This document shows, piece by piece, positions 18,358 to 27,763 of a stretch of DNA of 64,000 nt. This DNA is from CAJJDF01 sp965655625 (GTDB taxonomy: Bacteria; Bacteroidota; Bacteroidia; Flavobacteriales_D; CAJJDF01), in assembly GCA_965655625.1 (NCBI GenBank), contig CBFHHA010000004.1, forward strand, positions 1 through 64,000. Direction: 5' to 3'. Position numbers and translations under genes: made by a program. The number at the start of each line of letters is the position of its first letter. The stretch's first letter is position 1. The notes under the pieces are model-generated. The model did no database searches. It was not told where the DNA came from and saw nothing but the letters and a program-made list of their open reading frames with translations.

Positions 18358-18692
18358 TAATTCTCTTTCTCTACACTTATAAGAATTGGAGCTTGTTTTA
18401 ATTCTTTTATTCCTTGATCAGCCGTCATTTTCAATATATTTGACTGAAGACTAATTTGGTTCAATTCCTTGATAGAAGAATGAAGTTTAGAATTCAATTC
18501 TTCCATGTTTTCTAATTCCGCAGCTAACTTCATTTGCTTATCTGCATAATATCCGTACCCGATATAAAGCACAACCAAAAAAGTGAAGTACACGACAAAC
18601 CCCATGTTCTTCTGAACAAACTCTTTCCCAAAGAAATTACCCGAGAGCAAATCAGTAATAGGTTTTAGTATGTTTATTCCCTTTTCAGCCAT
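18357..18692 (-). CDS. FtsL-like divisome protein
   Basis: A 111-residue bitopic protein: a short basic cytosolic part, one transmembrane segment (about residues 29-48, FVVYFTFLVVLYIGYGYYA) and a short periplasmic coiled coil (LAAELENMEELNSKLHSSIKELNQISLQSN). Sequence similarity in this family is weak, but size, topology and position between rsmH and ftsI are exactly those of FtsL (often named FtsL-like in Bacteroidota). Confidence 0.85.
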   Translation of the reverse strand: MAEKGINILKPITDLLSGNFFGKEFVQKNMGFVVYFTFLVVLYIGYGYYADKQMKLAAELENMEELNSKLHSSIKELNQISLQSNILKMTADQGIKELKQAPILISVEKEN

Positions 18693-18693
18693 T

Positions 18694-19620
18694 TTAATCT
18701 AACTTTTCAGCTATTCTCATTTTTGCACTTCGCGCTCTTGAGTTTAATTGTATTTCTTCTTCTGTTGGCACCACCGCCTTTTTTGTTACATCTTTTAGTT
18801 CTACCAGTGGATTTCCATAAAAATCTTTTTCGATCTCGCCTTCAAACTTTCCTTTTTTAATAAAGTTTTTCACCAGTCTATCTTCCAATGAATGGTAGGA
18901 AATCACAACCAATCTTCCGGCTGGGTTCAACAACTCTTTTGCTGCGAGCAAAAACTTTTTAAGCACTTCCAACTCTTGATTCACCTCAATTCTTATTGCC
19001 TGAAAAATTTGAGCCAAAAACTGATTTTCTTTTTTGAAAGTTGTCAGCAACTTAACCACATCAATAAGCTGGGTAGTTGTCTCAATTTCTTTTTCGTTTC
19101 GAGCTTCCACAATTTTTCGAGCAACTAACTTTGCGTTCCGTATATCAGCATAAGCTTTGAAAATAAACTCCAACCTATCCTCTTCGTAGTCATTTACAAC
19201 TTGCTTAGCTGTGAGCTCTTGGTTTTGATTCATTCGCATATCCAATTCGCCTTCATAACGAATAGAAAAACCTCTTTCGCCCGAATCAAATTGGTGAGAA
19301 GAAACTCCCAAATCTGCCAAAATTCCATCCACTTTTTCTATTCCATGAAAAGCCAGGTAATTTTTTATGAAAGCAAAATTTTGATCTATCAGTTTGAATC
19401 GAGAATCCTCAAAAGCATTCTCATGAGCCTCGGCATCTTGATCAAACGCAAATAATTTTCCGTTTTCATCAAGGCTATCCAAAATTTTTTTTGAATGTCC
19501 GCCTCCACCAAAAGTTACATCTACATAGACTCCATCTGGTACAATGTTCAATCCTCGGACCGAACTATTTAAAAGAACTGGGATATGATAACCGTTTTCA
19601 TTTTTCATCATCTTTGCCAT
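18694..19620 (-). CDS. rsmH: 16S rRNA m4C1402 methyltransferase RsmH (MraW)
   Basis: SAM-dependent enzyme that N4-methylates C1402 of 16S rRNA. The protein begins with the HIPVLL motif typical of the family, has the SAM loop DVTFGGGGHSKKIL and DQDAEAHENA, GILADLGVSSHQFD and FLAQIFQAIRIEVNQEL, and ends in a SRARSAKMRIAEKL block. Several starts are possible: GTG 19623, ATG 19620, ATG 19611 or ATG 19608, all overlapping the end of mraZ; I give the first ATG, but the later ones are as likely. Length is about 305 residues. Confidence 0.96.
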   Translation of the reverse strand: MAKMMKNENGYHIPVLLNSSVRGLNIVPDGVYVDVTFGGGGHSKKILDSLDENGKLFAFDQDAEAHENAFEDSRFKLIDQNFAFIKNYLAFHGIEKVDGILADLGVSSHQFDSGERGFSIRYEGELDMRMNQNQELTAKQVVNDYEEDRLEFIFKAYADIRNAKLVARKIVEARNEKEIETTTQLIDVVKLLTTFKKENQFLAQIFQAIRIEVNQELEVLKKFLLAAKELLNPAGRLVVISYHSLEDRLVKNFIKKGKFEGEIEKDFYGNPLVELKDVTKKAVVPTEEEIQLNSRARSAKMRIAEKLD

Positions 19621-20056
19621 CACTCATAACTTCTTCGGCCAGAGTTGCAAAATCGCCCATTTCTTCATTCATCACTTCGTCATACTTCGCTTTGTCCCAA
19701 ATCTCAATTCTATCGGCATATGCAAAAAGGACAACCTCTTTGGATATTCCAGCAAAGTCTTGTAGATCTTTTGGAAGAAGAACCCTTCCATTTCCATCCA
19801 TATCAAGTTTGGTGGCACCATTTTGAAATTTTCGAACAAACGCTCTGTTTTTGATCGTGAATAAATTCAAATCATTCAGCTTTTTCGAAACCTCTAACCA
19901 GTCTTTGTGAGGATACAAACCCAAACACCCTTCGAACCCACGGTTCAGCACAAACCCCTCTCTTCCTTCATTGTCTATTTGTTTTTTTAGACCTGACGGA
20001 ACAGTGAGTCGCCCTTTGGCATCCAGTTTACATATGTATTCTCCTAGATAAGACAT
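19598..20056 (-). CDS. mraZ: Transcriptional regulator MraZ
   Basis: First gene of the dcw operon. It holds two SpoVT/AbrB-like DNA-binding halves: residues 1-50 with LDAKGRLTVPSGLKK and residues 75-125 with LDMDGNGRVLLPKDLQ. MraZ proteins form ring oligomers that bind tandem GTGG-type repeats before their own gene; three such repeats lie at 20092-20115. The 152-residue size is normal. Autoregulation of the whole cluster is inferred. Confidence 0.97.
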   Translation of the reverse strand: MSYLGEYICKLDAKGRLTVPSGLKKQIDNEGREGFVLNRGFEGCLGLYPHKDWLEVSKKLNDLNLFTIKNRAFVRKFQNGATKLDMDGNGRVLLPKDLQDFAGISKEVVLFAYADRIEIWDKAKYDEVMNEEMGDFATLAEEVMSDGKDDEK

Positions 20057-20072
20057 TGTTATTGTTAATTAG

Positions 20073-20115
20073 CAAAGATATTTATTATATCCCACATTTC
20101 TCCACATTTTACCAC
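20073..20115 (-). promoter_or_regulatory. dcw operon promoter with three MraZ-box repeats
   Basis: On the minus strand GTGGTAAAAT, GTGGAGAAAT and GTGGGATATA follow each other with GTGG starting every 10 bases (complement at 20112-20115, 20102-20105, 20092-20095). Eleven bases after the last GTGG comes TATCTTTG (20080-20073), a perfect TAnnTTTG element. No TTTG stands at -33; the repeats occupy that place, so MraZ binding would block RNA polymerase. The leader to the mraZ ATG is about 15 bases. Confidence 0.85.
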
Positions 20116-20333
20116 GATGTGAATAACTTTAGAACGAATGTAAACAAATTTCGTTTTAATCAAAACAAAAACCATTGATTTTAAAGAGATTTGAGAAAAA
20201 TAAATGTTGATAACTACGGTGGGAGAGATTCCCATTCTATTAACAATGCAATGTTGATTAACTCAGAAACACTGAGTTCTTCAGATCCAATCTTAACTAG
20301 GTGGAACATAGTGGGTGTAGTGAGATTTTCTTG

Positions 20334-20341
20334 TATCTTTG
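20334..20341 (+). promoter_or_regulatory. Probable engB promoter -7 element
   Basis: TATCTTTG matches TAnnTTTG and lies 19 bases before the ATG at 20361. Because it lies inside the longest open frame, it also argues that engB starts at 20361 and not at an upstream ATG. Confidence 0.6.
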
Positions 20342-20360
20342 CCGAAACATTGAGCACAAA

Positions 20361-20972
20361 ATGAAAGTAAAAACTGCAGAATTTGTTATTAGCAATACGC
20401 GTGTAGACATGTGTCCAAAACCTGTACTTCCAGAGTACGCCTTTATTGGCAGATCCAATGTGGGAAAATCGAGTTTGATAAATTCGATTTGCAACAACAA
20501 AAAGCTAGCAAAAACCTCCTCTACCCCTGGTAAAACTCAGTTGATCAACCATTTTATCATCAATAACGAGTGGTACTTGGTAGATTTACCCGGATATGGA
20601 TTCACCAAAACTCCCGTTGCCTTGAAGGAGAAATGGATGAATTTTACGCGGAACTATTTGAGAAATAGAGAGAACCTGATGTGTGTATTTGTGTTGCTTG
20701 ATTCTAGACACAACGTACTGAAAGCGGACGATGAATTCATGGAGTGGCTTGGCGAAAATGGCATTCCGTTTGTGATGGTTTTTACAAAAATGGATAAGCT
20801 AGACCCGAGAGATGTAGAGGGAAACATCAAAGCCTATCAAGATAAAATGAGCGAAAAGTGGAGCTTTTTGCCTCAACACTTCCTCACTTCTTCCGACAAG
20901 AAAACCGGAAACGAAGAAATTCTGGAATTTATAGAGAAAACAAGCAAAGGATTCTCTCCAGTTTATGAATAA
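20361..20972 (+). CDS. engB: Ribosome biogenesis GTPase EngB (YihA/YsxC)
   Basis: GTPase needed for late assembly of the 50S subunit. From the ATG at 20361 the protein begins KVKTAEFVISNTRVDMCP; the G1 loop GRSNVGKSS, switch II DLPGYGF, and G4 TKMDK are all present, and STPGKTQ marks the EngB subfamily. It has 203 residues. The frame is open to ATG 20301, but a promoter-like TATCTTTG sits in between. It is divergent from the dcw operon and ends on a strong terminator. Confidence 0.96.
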   Translation: MKVKTAEFVISNTRVDMCPKPVLPEYAFIGRSNVGKSSLINSICNNKKLAKTSSTPGKTQLINHFIINNEWYLVDLPGYGFTKTPVALKEKWMNFTRNYLRNRENLMCVFVLLDSRHNVLKADDEFMEWLGENGIPFVMVFTKMDKLDPRDVEGNIKAYQDKMSEKWSFLPQHFLTSSDKKTGNEEILEFIEKTSKGFSPVYE

Positions 20973-21009
20973 AAAAAGGGTTCAAATCAATTGATTTGAA
21001 CCCTTTTTT
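20972..21009. terminator. Bidirectional terminator after engB
   Basis: A 38-base perfect palindrome: 19-bp arms from A6-GGGTTCAAATCAA to its complement ending in T6, with the stop codon of engB at its left edge. It serves engB and the converging lipoprotein gene. Confidence 0.9.
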
Positions 21010-21027
21010 AATGAATAGTTTTGGCTA

Positions 21028-21540
21028 TTATTTTACTAGTCTAAAATCAAATTTTATCACCGCATCAATCGGTTGCTCCATCTCATTGTCTTCGCTAAAA
21101 TTAGCATCCAAGACTAAATAAATCTTTCCGTTTGAGAGGTACTCAGCTATATCTACTTCCTCAATAATTTTCAATTCCACCGATTTTGAATCTTCGGCAA
21201 TTTCGGTAATCACTGCCACAGTAACCATTGGCAAATCTTCGCTTTCGCTCATAATCTGCAATTTCGAGCTTGTAACTTGAGACAACCCTGCAGAGTCCTC
21301 TTTTGTGAGAGTCACTCCTGAAATAAATACTGACTCCATTTTATCCGAATCGATAGATTCTTGTTCCTCTATCATCGCCTTAGAATCCATCTCTACAGTA
21401 GCCGAATTACTTCCTTCGTAAATATCTTCAAATGTAAAAGTCTTCGCATCCATAGTTACTTCAGTTGATTCTGTCTCTGGCGAGCAAGAAGCCATAAACA
21501 ATGCACTTAGGATTCCTACTGCTATCATTTTTATTTTCAT
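21028..21540 (-). CDS. Lipoprotein of unknown function
   Basis: A 170-residue protein with a type II signal peptide: basic start, hydrophobic segment and lipobox FMASC (Cys19). The mature part is acidic, rich in Glu, Ser and Thr, and looks like one beta-rich domain (VTVAVITEIAEDSKSVELKIIEEVDIAEYL). I do not recognise a family. It stands alone between two terminators-like regions; the 70 bases upstream of its start are A/T-rich. A periplasmic or outer-membrane-facing anchored protein is the safest reading. Confidence 0.75.
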   Translation of the reverse strand: MKIKMIAVGILSALFMASCSPETESTEVTMDAKTFTFEDIYEGSNSATVEMDSKAMIEEQESIDSDKMESVFISGVTLTKEDSAGLSQVTSSKLQIMSESEDLPMVTVAVITEIAEDSKSVELKIIEEVDIAEYLSNGKIYLVLDANFSEDNEMEQPIDAVIKFDFRLVK

Positions 21541-21610
21541 GTTGTTCTGTTTTTTTATTAATTAATAAGCCTAAATATACTGAAAGTTTTAGTAAAAAAT
21601 TGTTCTCCGA

Positions 21611-22951
21611 TTAAACTGTGTAATACTTTTTTCTGAATTTATAAATAAGTGAACCTCCCCGAAACACATTCCACAGAAGAAATGCTATCCAAATTGCGTA
21701 AAGTTTGAGATCAAGCAAATCGAGGAAATAAATTACTGGAACGAAAAGGACTAAAGTAGCAACAATTAATGTATTCCGGAGGTAAGCAGTCTCGCCTAAC
21801 CCTTTGAAGACACCATCGTACGTAAAAGTAACACCGCTGACAAATTGCGCAACAATTATCAACCAAAAAACAGAATAAAAGTGAGCTACAACCTGAGAAT
21901 CATTACTAAAAATTCGTCCTAAAAACGGGTACAACGCGACAAAAATTAGAGCCAAAACGCCTGCTACAATTAAATTGTATTTCACTAAGTCTTTGGACAA
22001 CGAAGTGAGCGCTTTGAAATCCTTTTTTCCAAGTAACTTTCCTGATATTGCATTTCCTGCATTCGAAAATCCATCAATAAAAAAGAAAGAAAACACCCAC
22101 AAATTAATGAGTATAGTGTGTGCCGCCAAGTAGCTTTTTCCGTAGCTTGTGGCGTATCTATTTGCAAGGAAAAAGGCCAAATTAAGCGCCAAAGTTCGAA
22201 TCAGCATATTGGCCGACATAAGCAACATGGTTTTAAACTCAGGATTGGGTTTTGTCCAAGAAGGAAGAATAGAAAAATCAGTTTTTCGTTTCACAATAAT
22301 TGTTATAATTACCATCATGGTGAATTGAGCAAATACACTCGCCCAAGCTACGCCTTCTATGCCCATATTAGGCTGAAAATCTCCCACACCGAACACCAAA
22401 ATATAATCAAGAATGACATTCATGATTGCACCAAAAATGCTCGCCTGCATAATCCAGACCGTGTTCTGCATTCCTCTAAACACTCCAAAGGCGGTATACA
22501 CAATCATCGATATAGGAAGTCCAATAATACGAATATTAAAATAGTGAATTGCTTTTTGCAACAGCTCTTTGTCCGCTGGATCAACCCCATAAAAATCGAG
22601 AAAAATACTGGGAGAAAACAAAAACGAAACACCTCCAACAATGACTCCGAGCATGGCTCCAAACAAAATAGTTTGAGGGATTAACGTTCTAATCTCTGAG
22701 ACTTTCTCCGCTCCCACATATTTAGAAACTATTGAAGATATGGAAGTTCGTATTTGAGAAAGACACCACAACAAAAGAGTATAAAAAGCAGCTCCTAGTC
22801 CAACAGCAGCCTGAGAAACCTCAGAATTACTTCCCAAATTTCCAATAACAGCCGTGTCAACCAATCCAATAATGGGCTCGGCAATTCCTGCAAAAATAGC
22901 AGGTATTGCAAGCACTCTAATCTCCTTAAAACTTATTTTTATTGAATTCAC
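21611..22951 (-). CDS. MATE family efflux transporter (DinF-like)
   Basis: A 446-residue polytopic protein with about twelve transmembrane segments arranged as two similar halves. The start PAIFAGIAEPIIGLVDTAVIGNLG is the classic MATE opening, and the order of helices fits DinF-type Na+/H+-coupled multidrug exporters. The first usable start is GTG at 22951; a TATCTTTG promoter element ends only four bases before it, so the mRNA may be leaderless. Substrate cannot be told from sequence. Confidence 0.93.
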   Translation of the reverse strand: MNSIKISFKEIRVLAIPAIFAGIAEPIIGLVDTAVIGNLGSNSEVSQAAVGLGAAFYTLLLWCLSQIRTSISSIVSKYVGAEKVSEIRTLIPQTILFGAMLGVIVGGVSFLFSPSIFLDFYGVDPADKELLQKAIHYFNIRIIGLPISMIVYTAFGVFRGMQNTVWIMQASIFGAIMNVILDYILVFGVGDFQPNMGIEGVAWASVFAQFTMMVIITIIVKRKTDFSILPSWTKPNPEFKTMLLMSANMLIRTLALNLAFFLANRYATSYGKSYLAAHTILINLWVFSFFFIDGFSNAGNAISGKLLGKKDFKALTSLSKDLVKYNLIVAGVLALIFVALYPFLGRIFSNDSQVVAHFYSVFWLIIVAQFVSGVTFTYDGVFKGLGETAYLRNTLIVATLVLFVPVIYFLDLLDLKLYAIWIAFLLWNVFRGGSLIYKFRKKYYTV

Positions 22952-22955
22952 GTTG

Positions 22956-22985
22956 CAAAGATACTCTTTAATGAATTGAAGTCAA
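22956..22985 (-). promoter_or_regulatory. Promoter of the MATE gene, implying a leaderless mRNA
   Basis: On the minus strand TTG (22985-22983), 19 bases, then TATCTTTG (22963-22956) fit the Bacteroidota promoter closely. The GTG start codon follows four bases later, about where transcription should begin. Confidence 0.65.
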
Positions 22986-23098
22986 CGAAGACGAAGTATT
23001 TTAGCTTAATTGCCCAAAATTCAATTAATAGAAGACTTTTTATTTCCAAGTAATCACCATTTTTGTTATTTTCGACAAACAAAAATTTAATTGAGTTT

Positions 23099-23713
23099 AT
23101 GCACGTTGCAATTTCAGGAAATATCGGAGCAGGTAAAACCACTCTCACCAACTTACTAGCAAAACATTACAAATGGGACACACACTTTGAAGACGTGGAG
23201 AACAATCCTTATTTAAATGATTTTTATGAAGACATGCAGCGTTGGTCTTTTAACCTTCAAATCTTCTACCTGAATAGCAGATTTACTCAAATCCAAGAAA
23301 TAAAAAGCAACGACAAAACAGTAATTCAAGACAGAACTATTTACGAAGACGCCTTTATTTTTGCGCCCAACCTCCACAAAATGGGATTAATGTCTACCAA
23401 AGACTTCGAAAATTATTTTTCGCTATTTTCGTTAATGGAGAATTTCATTTCGGCTCCAGATTTATTGATTCATCTTAGAGCTAGTGTTCCTACATTGGTC
23501 AACCAAATCTCACAAAGAGGAAGAGAATATGAAGAAAGCATTAGAATTGACTACTTGAAAAGATTGAATGAACGGTATGAATCTTGGATTAGCAGTTACA
23601 ACAAAGGAAAGGTAATAATTGTAGATGTTGACAACAACAACTTTAAAGAAAATCCTGAAGACCTTGGTAAAATCATTACCGATATTGACGCAGAAATAAA
23701 TGGATTGTTTTAA
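23099..23713 (+). CDS. Deoxynucleoside kinase
   Basis: Phosphorylates deoxynucleosides in the salvage pathway. From the ATG at 23099 it begins HVAISGNIGAGKTTLTNLLA with the P-loop GNIGAGKT; ENPYLNDFY and QDRTIYEDAFIF (the DRS/DRT-like motif of the dNK/dGK family) follow, and the LID RGREYEESI is present. The 204-residue length is normal. The frame is open to an ATG 36 bases upstream, but family members begin close to the P-loop. Nucleoside preference is not evident. Confidence 0.9.
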   Translation: MHVAISGNIGAGKTTLTNLLAKHYKWDTHFEDVENNPYLNDFYEDMQRWSFNLQIFYLNSRFTQIQEIKSNDKTVIQDRTIYEDAFIFAPNLHKMGLMSTKDFENYFSLFSLMENFISAPDLLIHLRASVPTLVNQISQRGREYEESIRIDYLKRLNERYESWISSYNKGKVIIVDVDNNNFKENPEDLGKIITDIDAEINGLF

Positions 23714-23778
23714 TCCTTATTGATACCGAAACGAAAGTTTCAAAACACCTACCCGTTCTTAGACAAAGTAAAACCAAC

Positions 23779-26700
23779 ATGATGACAAAAAAAATACTCT
23801 TAGGATTTATCCTAGCCAGTACTCTTGGCTTTGGCCAAATGAAAAATGACAATGGAAGAATACAAGCTATACTTTCGGAGTCTAGTCGCGAATTATCGAA
23901 TTCTGAATCTACAATACCTGGATTCATCGAGTTTAAATCTGGACTTTCTCCGTCATTGTCAGAAATCACAGCGTTGGTAAATTCGTTTTCAAAAAATAAG
24001 TTTACTCTAAGAGAAGTGAGCCGAGAAAATGACCAATTGGGCTACACTCATATTAAATTTCAACAAATCGCGAATAACATCCCATTTGAATTAAACTTCC
24101 TAACGATTCATCAAAAAAATGGAGAGATAACCAGCATAAGCGGAAATTTAGCCTCACAATTTTCCGGGATTATTTCAGCTTCTGTTTCAGAAAGTGATGC
24201 CTTAGCATCGGCCCTGCAAGTCATAAATGCCGACACCTACAAATGGGAGTTGCCAGAAGAAGAAGATTTTATCAAAGAAGACTTAGAAGACCCTTCAGCA
24301 ACCTTTTACCCCGCAGGGGAATTCGTGTATTTACAAACAAAAAAAGGAATATCACTGTGTTACAAATTCAATATTTACGCTCATAAACCTGTAAGCAGAG
24401 CAGATTATTACGTTGATGCAAACCTGGGCAAGGTTATTTTCAAAAACGACTTCATTCACCACGCAGATGCGATTGGAACTGCTAATACTGGATACAGTGG
24501 AACCCGGTCAATAACTACCGACTCGACTTCTACAACTAACTACAGGCTGAGAGAGTCTGGAAGAGGAAATGGCATCGAAACCTACGACATGAACACCGGA
24601 ACTACCTACGGAAGTGCTGTTGATTTTACGGACAATAACAACATCTGGACCTCAACCACAAATGACGATCAATACGCATTGGATGCGCACTGGGGAGCTG
24701 AAATGACTTATGACTATTTCTGGAATGTACATGCTAGAAATAGTATTGACGGATTAGGTTTCAAACTTATTAGTTACATTCATTACGACAACAATTATGT
24801 CAATGCATTTTGGGACGGGAGAAGAATGACCTACGGAGATGGAAATGGAACTTCAATTACTGCTTTGACAACAATGGCTATTGCGGGTCACGAAATATCC
24901 CACGGTCTTACCTCAAACACGGCAAACTTGGTTTATTCTTATGAATCTGGCGCACTGAACGAATCTTTTAGTGATATTTTTGGAGTCGCAATAGATTTTT
25001 GGGCAAGACCAGCTCAAGCAGATTGGGAAATGGGGGACGAAATTTACACCTCGGGAACAAACTATTTTCGCTCCATGTCGAATCCAAAAGCCAAAGGAGA
25101 TCCTGACACATATCTGGGTACAAACTATTACCTGGGTACAGCAGACAATGGTGGGGTTCACACAAACAGTGGGGTTCAAAACTACTGGTTCTATTTACTT
25201 ACAAATGGTGGCACCGGAACAAATGACAATGGAGACACTTATTCTGTAAATGGTTTAGGACTGGATACAGCAGCAAGAATAGCGTTTAGAAATCTAACTG
25301 TTTATTTAGGAAGAAACTCTCAACATTCAGACGCAAGATTTTATGCAATCAAATCAGCAACCGACTTATATGGCCCTTGCTCTCCAGCAGTAATAGCTAC
25401 AACCAATGCTTGGCATGCCGTAGGGGTTGGACCTGCTTATGTTCCGGGTGTAAAAGCAGAGTTTAGCACATTGGACTCTGTAGGGTGTAAATTTCCTCAC
25501 ACAGTTTCTTTCGTTAATAATAGCAACAATGCATCGGCTTACGTTTGGAATTTTGGAGATGGTACAACTAGTACGGCAACAAACCCAACTCACACCTACA
25601 CAGCGGGTCCTGGTCCTTTTGATGTTACTTTACTCGCGGATGGTGGAGTTTGTGGAAGAGACACGATACTTAAAATAGCAAATGTAACAATCGATACACT
25701 ACTTCGATGCCCTACCATATTAGCTAGGAATACAGCGATGAGTACCACCGATTGTTCTGGAACATTAATGGATGATGGGGGTGCGACAGGCAATTATACG
25801 CCAAACCAAGTAAGCACATTCACTATATCACCTACAGGAGCAACAAATGTTGTGCTCAATTTCAATTTATTTGACGTAGAAGCTGGATCAACTGCATCCA
25901 ACTGCAACTACGATTATTTAGAAATATACGAAGGCACTTCAACCGCAGGAACTCTAATCGGACGATACTGCAACAACAACCTACCACCTTCAACTATTAC
26001 ATCAAGCTCTTCCAGTTTGTTTTTGAGATTCAGAGTAGACGGAGGTTTAGAAGAAGCAGGATTTGATATTGATTGGAACTGTTTATACACTTATCCAGCG
26101 CCAGTTGCAAACTTTGTGGCTACTCCTAACCTAGTCTGTCAAAATGAAATCATTAACATTTCAAATACGAGTTCCTCGGCTACCAGCTACAGTTGGACCA
26201 TGACTGGCAGCAGCTTATCATCATCTACTGCTTCGAATCCATCCGTGAGCTATTCTTCTGACGGTTCATATGTTGTTAGGCTTATCGCCACAAGCCCAGG
26301 AGGAAGTGATACTGCCTTTCAAACTATAAACGTAAGAGGAGTTTGTCTACCAAATGGAGGTACAGCTGGGCCAATGACAGAATGTAACGGAAAATTATTG
26401 GATGACGGAAGTTATTCGAACGATTACTCCCCCAATCAAACTACCTATGTAACCATTGCTCCCTCAACAGGTGTTAATGTCACACTTACATTTAATACAT
26501 TTGATGTGGAAGCAGACAATTGCATCTACGATTACATGTCAATTTATGACGGACCCAACACAACTTCTCCTCTCATTGGTAAGTATTGCAATTCAAGTAT
26601 TCCACCATCTCCTTTAACCTCTACGGGTAACGCATTGACAATTAAATTTTATGCAGATGGAGGATTAGAGTTAGATGGTTTTGACATTGACTGGCATTGT

Positions 26701-26970
26701 TCACTTGTTGGACTTTCGGAATCAGAAAAAATAAATAGCTTAAAAATATACCCGAATCCTTCGAATAGTTTCGTAACGGTAGAGGCCATATTTAGTCAAC
26801 AAAGCACAAGTAATATTGTGATTATGGACCTACTGGGAAAAGTGCTGTACGAAAACAATAACTCAATTGAGTCGCTTCAATTTACGGACAAAATTGATGT
26901 TTCTGGATTTGCAGCAGGCACCTATTTCATTATTGTAAATGGAGAAACCAACAAGTTTATAAAACAGTAA
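23779..26970 (+). CDS. Secreted M4 (thermolysin-like) metallopeptidase with PKD and CUB domains, T9SS cargo
   Basis: A 1063-residue multidomain exported protease. Order: signal peptide (1-20, ending GFGQ), FTP/PepSY propeptide region (about 55-225), M4 catalytic domain (about 235-555) with zinc motif HEISH at 371-375, third zinc ligand Glu395 in GALNESFSD and the later HTNSGV motif. Then come a PKD domain (about 560-630, WNFGDG), a CUB-like domain (about 655-770), a second PKD-like domain, a second CUB-like domain (the two CUBs are clearly duplicated, both ending FDIDW-x-C) and a C-terminal T9SS type A sorting domain starting LKIYPNPSN. Function: extracellular protein degradation; the accessory domains probably bind substrates. 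It ends on a terminator. Confidence 0.95.
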   Translation: MMTKKILLGFILASTLGFGQMKNDNGRIQAILSESSRELSNSESTIPGFIEFKSGLSPSLSEITALVNSFSKNKFTLREVSRENDQLGYTHIKFQQIANNIPFELNFLTIHQKNGEITSISGNLASQFSGIISASVSESDALASALQVINADTYKWELPEEEDFIKEDLEDPSATFYPAGEFVYLQTKKGISLCYKFNIYAHKPVSRADYYVDANLGKVIFKNDFIHHADAIGTANTGYSGTRSITTDSTSTTNYRLRESGRGNGIETYDMNTGTTYGSAVDFTDNNNIWTSTTNDDQYALDAHWGAEMTYDYFWNVHARNSIDGLGFKLISYIHYDNNYVNAFWDGRRMTYGDGNGTSITALTTMAIAGHEISHGLTSNTANLVYSYESGALNESFSDIFGVAIDFWARPAQADWEMGDEIYTSGTNYFRSMSNPKAKGDPDTYLGTNYYLGTADNGGVHTNSGVQNYWFYLLTNGGTGTNDNGDTYSVNGLGLDTAARIAFRNLTVYLGRNSQHSDARFYAIKSATDLYGPCSPAVIATTNAWHAVGVGPAYVPGVKAEFSTLDSVGCKFPHTVSFVNNSNNASAYVWNFGDGTTSTATNPTHTYTAGPGPFDVTLLADGGVCGRDTILKIANVTIDTLLRCPTILARNTAMSTTDCSGTLMDDGGATGNYTPNQVSTFTISPTGATNVVLNFNLFDVEAGSTASNCNYDYLEIYEGTSTAGTLIGRYCNNNLPPSTITSSSSSLFLRFRVDGGLEEAGFDIDWNCLYTYPAPVANFVATPNLVCQNEIINISNTSSSATSYSWTMTGSSLSSSTASNPSVSYSSDGSYVVRLIATSPGGSDTAFQTINVRGVCLPNGGTAGPMTECNGKLLDDGSYSNDYSPNQTTYVTIAPSTGVNVTLTFNTFDVEADNCIYDYMSIYDGPNTTSPLIGKYCNSSIPPSPLTSTGNALTIKFYADGGLELDGFDIDWHCSLVGLSESEKINSLKIYPNPSNSFVTVEAIFSQQSTSNIVIMDLLGKVLYENNNSIESLQFTDKIDVSGFAAGTYFIIVNGETNKFIKQ

Positions 26971-26988
26971 TCCTAGATTAACGACAAT

Positions 26989-27026
26989 AAAAAAGCCATT
27001 CATTTTTCATAATGAATGGCTTTTTT
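26989..27026. terminator. Bidirectional terminator after the M4 peptidase
   Basis: 16-bp arms AAAAAAGCCATTCATT and complement with a 6-base loop, ending in a T-run; it separates the peptidase gene from the converging CoA-transferase genes. Confidence 0.9.
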
Positions 27027-27103
27027 GATTGGGATATCTTCTGCAAACTGATTTTTGTACTATTTCGTGATAGAACTAGAAACTATAAGCATAGAGGAAA
27101 CGA

Positions 27104-27760
27104 CTATAATTTCATTTCCGGTATTTCTCCTTCAATGACCAAATTACCATCGGTAGCTGCTTTAATTTCCTCTACCGATACTCCTGGAGCTCGTTCCAGC
27201 AATTTGAAGCCACCCTTCACTATCTCTAAAACGGCTAAGTTGGTCACAATCTTTTTTACGCATCCAACTCCGGTAAGTGGCAAGGAGCATGATGTTAGCA
27301 ACTTAGATTCTCCTGCTCTATTTGTATGCATCATGGCAACGATAATATTATCTGCCGATGCCACCAAATCCATTGCGCCACCCATTCCTTTTACCATTTT
27401 ACCGGGAATTTTCCAGTTGGCTATATCCCCCGTTTCAGAAACCTCCATGGCACCCAAGACGGTAAGTTGAACGTGCTGTCCTCGAATCATGGCAAAGCTT
27501 GTTGCCGAATCAAAATAAACCGCGCCAGGCAATGCAGTAATCGTTTGCTTTCCGGCATTAATTAAATCTGCATCTTCCGTTCCATCTATTGGGAATGGCC
27601 CCATACCTAATATTCCGTTTTCTGATTGAAACTCTACCTCTATTCCTTCTGGAATATAATTGGCAACTAAAGTTGGAATTCCAATTCCTAAATTAACATA
27701 CCATCCATTTTGGAGTTCTTGAGCTATTCGTTGTGCTATTTGTTGTTTATCTAAAGCCAT
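27104..27760 (-). CDS. scoB: 3-oxoacid CoA-transferase subunit B
   Basis: Beta subunit of succinyl-CoA:3-ketoacid CoA-transferase, which activates acetoacetate using succinyl-CoA. The motif NLGIGIPTLVANYIP (residues 20-34) is followed by QSENGILGMGP, which contains the catalytic glutamate (SENG), and the GGMGGAMDLV block lies further on. The 218-residue size is standard. It lies three bases downstream of the alpha subunit gene. Confidence 0.95.
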   Translation of the reverse strand: MALDKQQIAQRIAQELQNGWYVNLGIGIPTLVANYIPEGIEVEFQSENGILGMGPFPIDGTEDADLINAGKQTITALPGAVYFDSATSFAMIRGQHVQLTVLGAMEVSETGDIANWKIPGKMVKGMGGAMDLVASADNIIVAMMHTNRAGESKLLTSCSLPLTGVGCVKKIVTNLAVLEIVKGGFKLLERAPGVSVEEIKAATDGNLVIEGEIPEMKL

Positions 27761-27763
27761 GTT

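Noticed and set aside
27012..27470. Plus-strand gene overlapping scoB
   Set aside because: It is a reading of the opposite strand of a clear CoA-transferase gene, with no protein motif and no start signal of its own.
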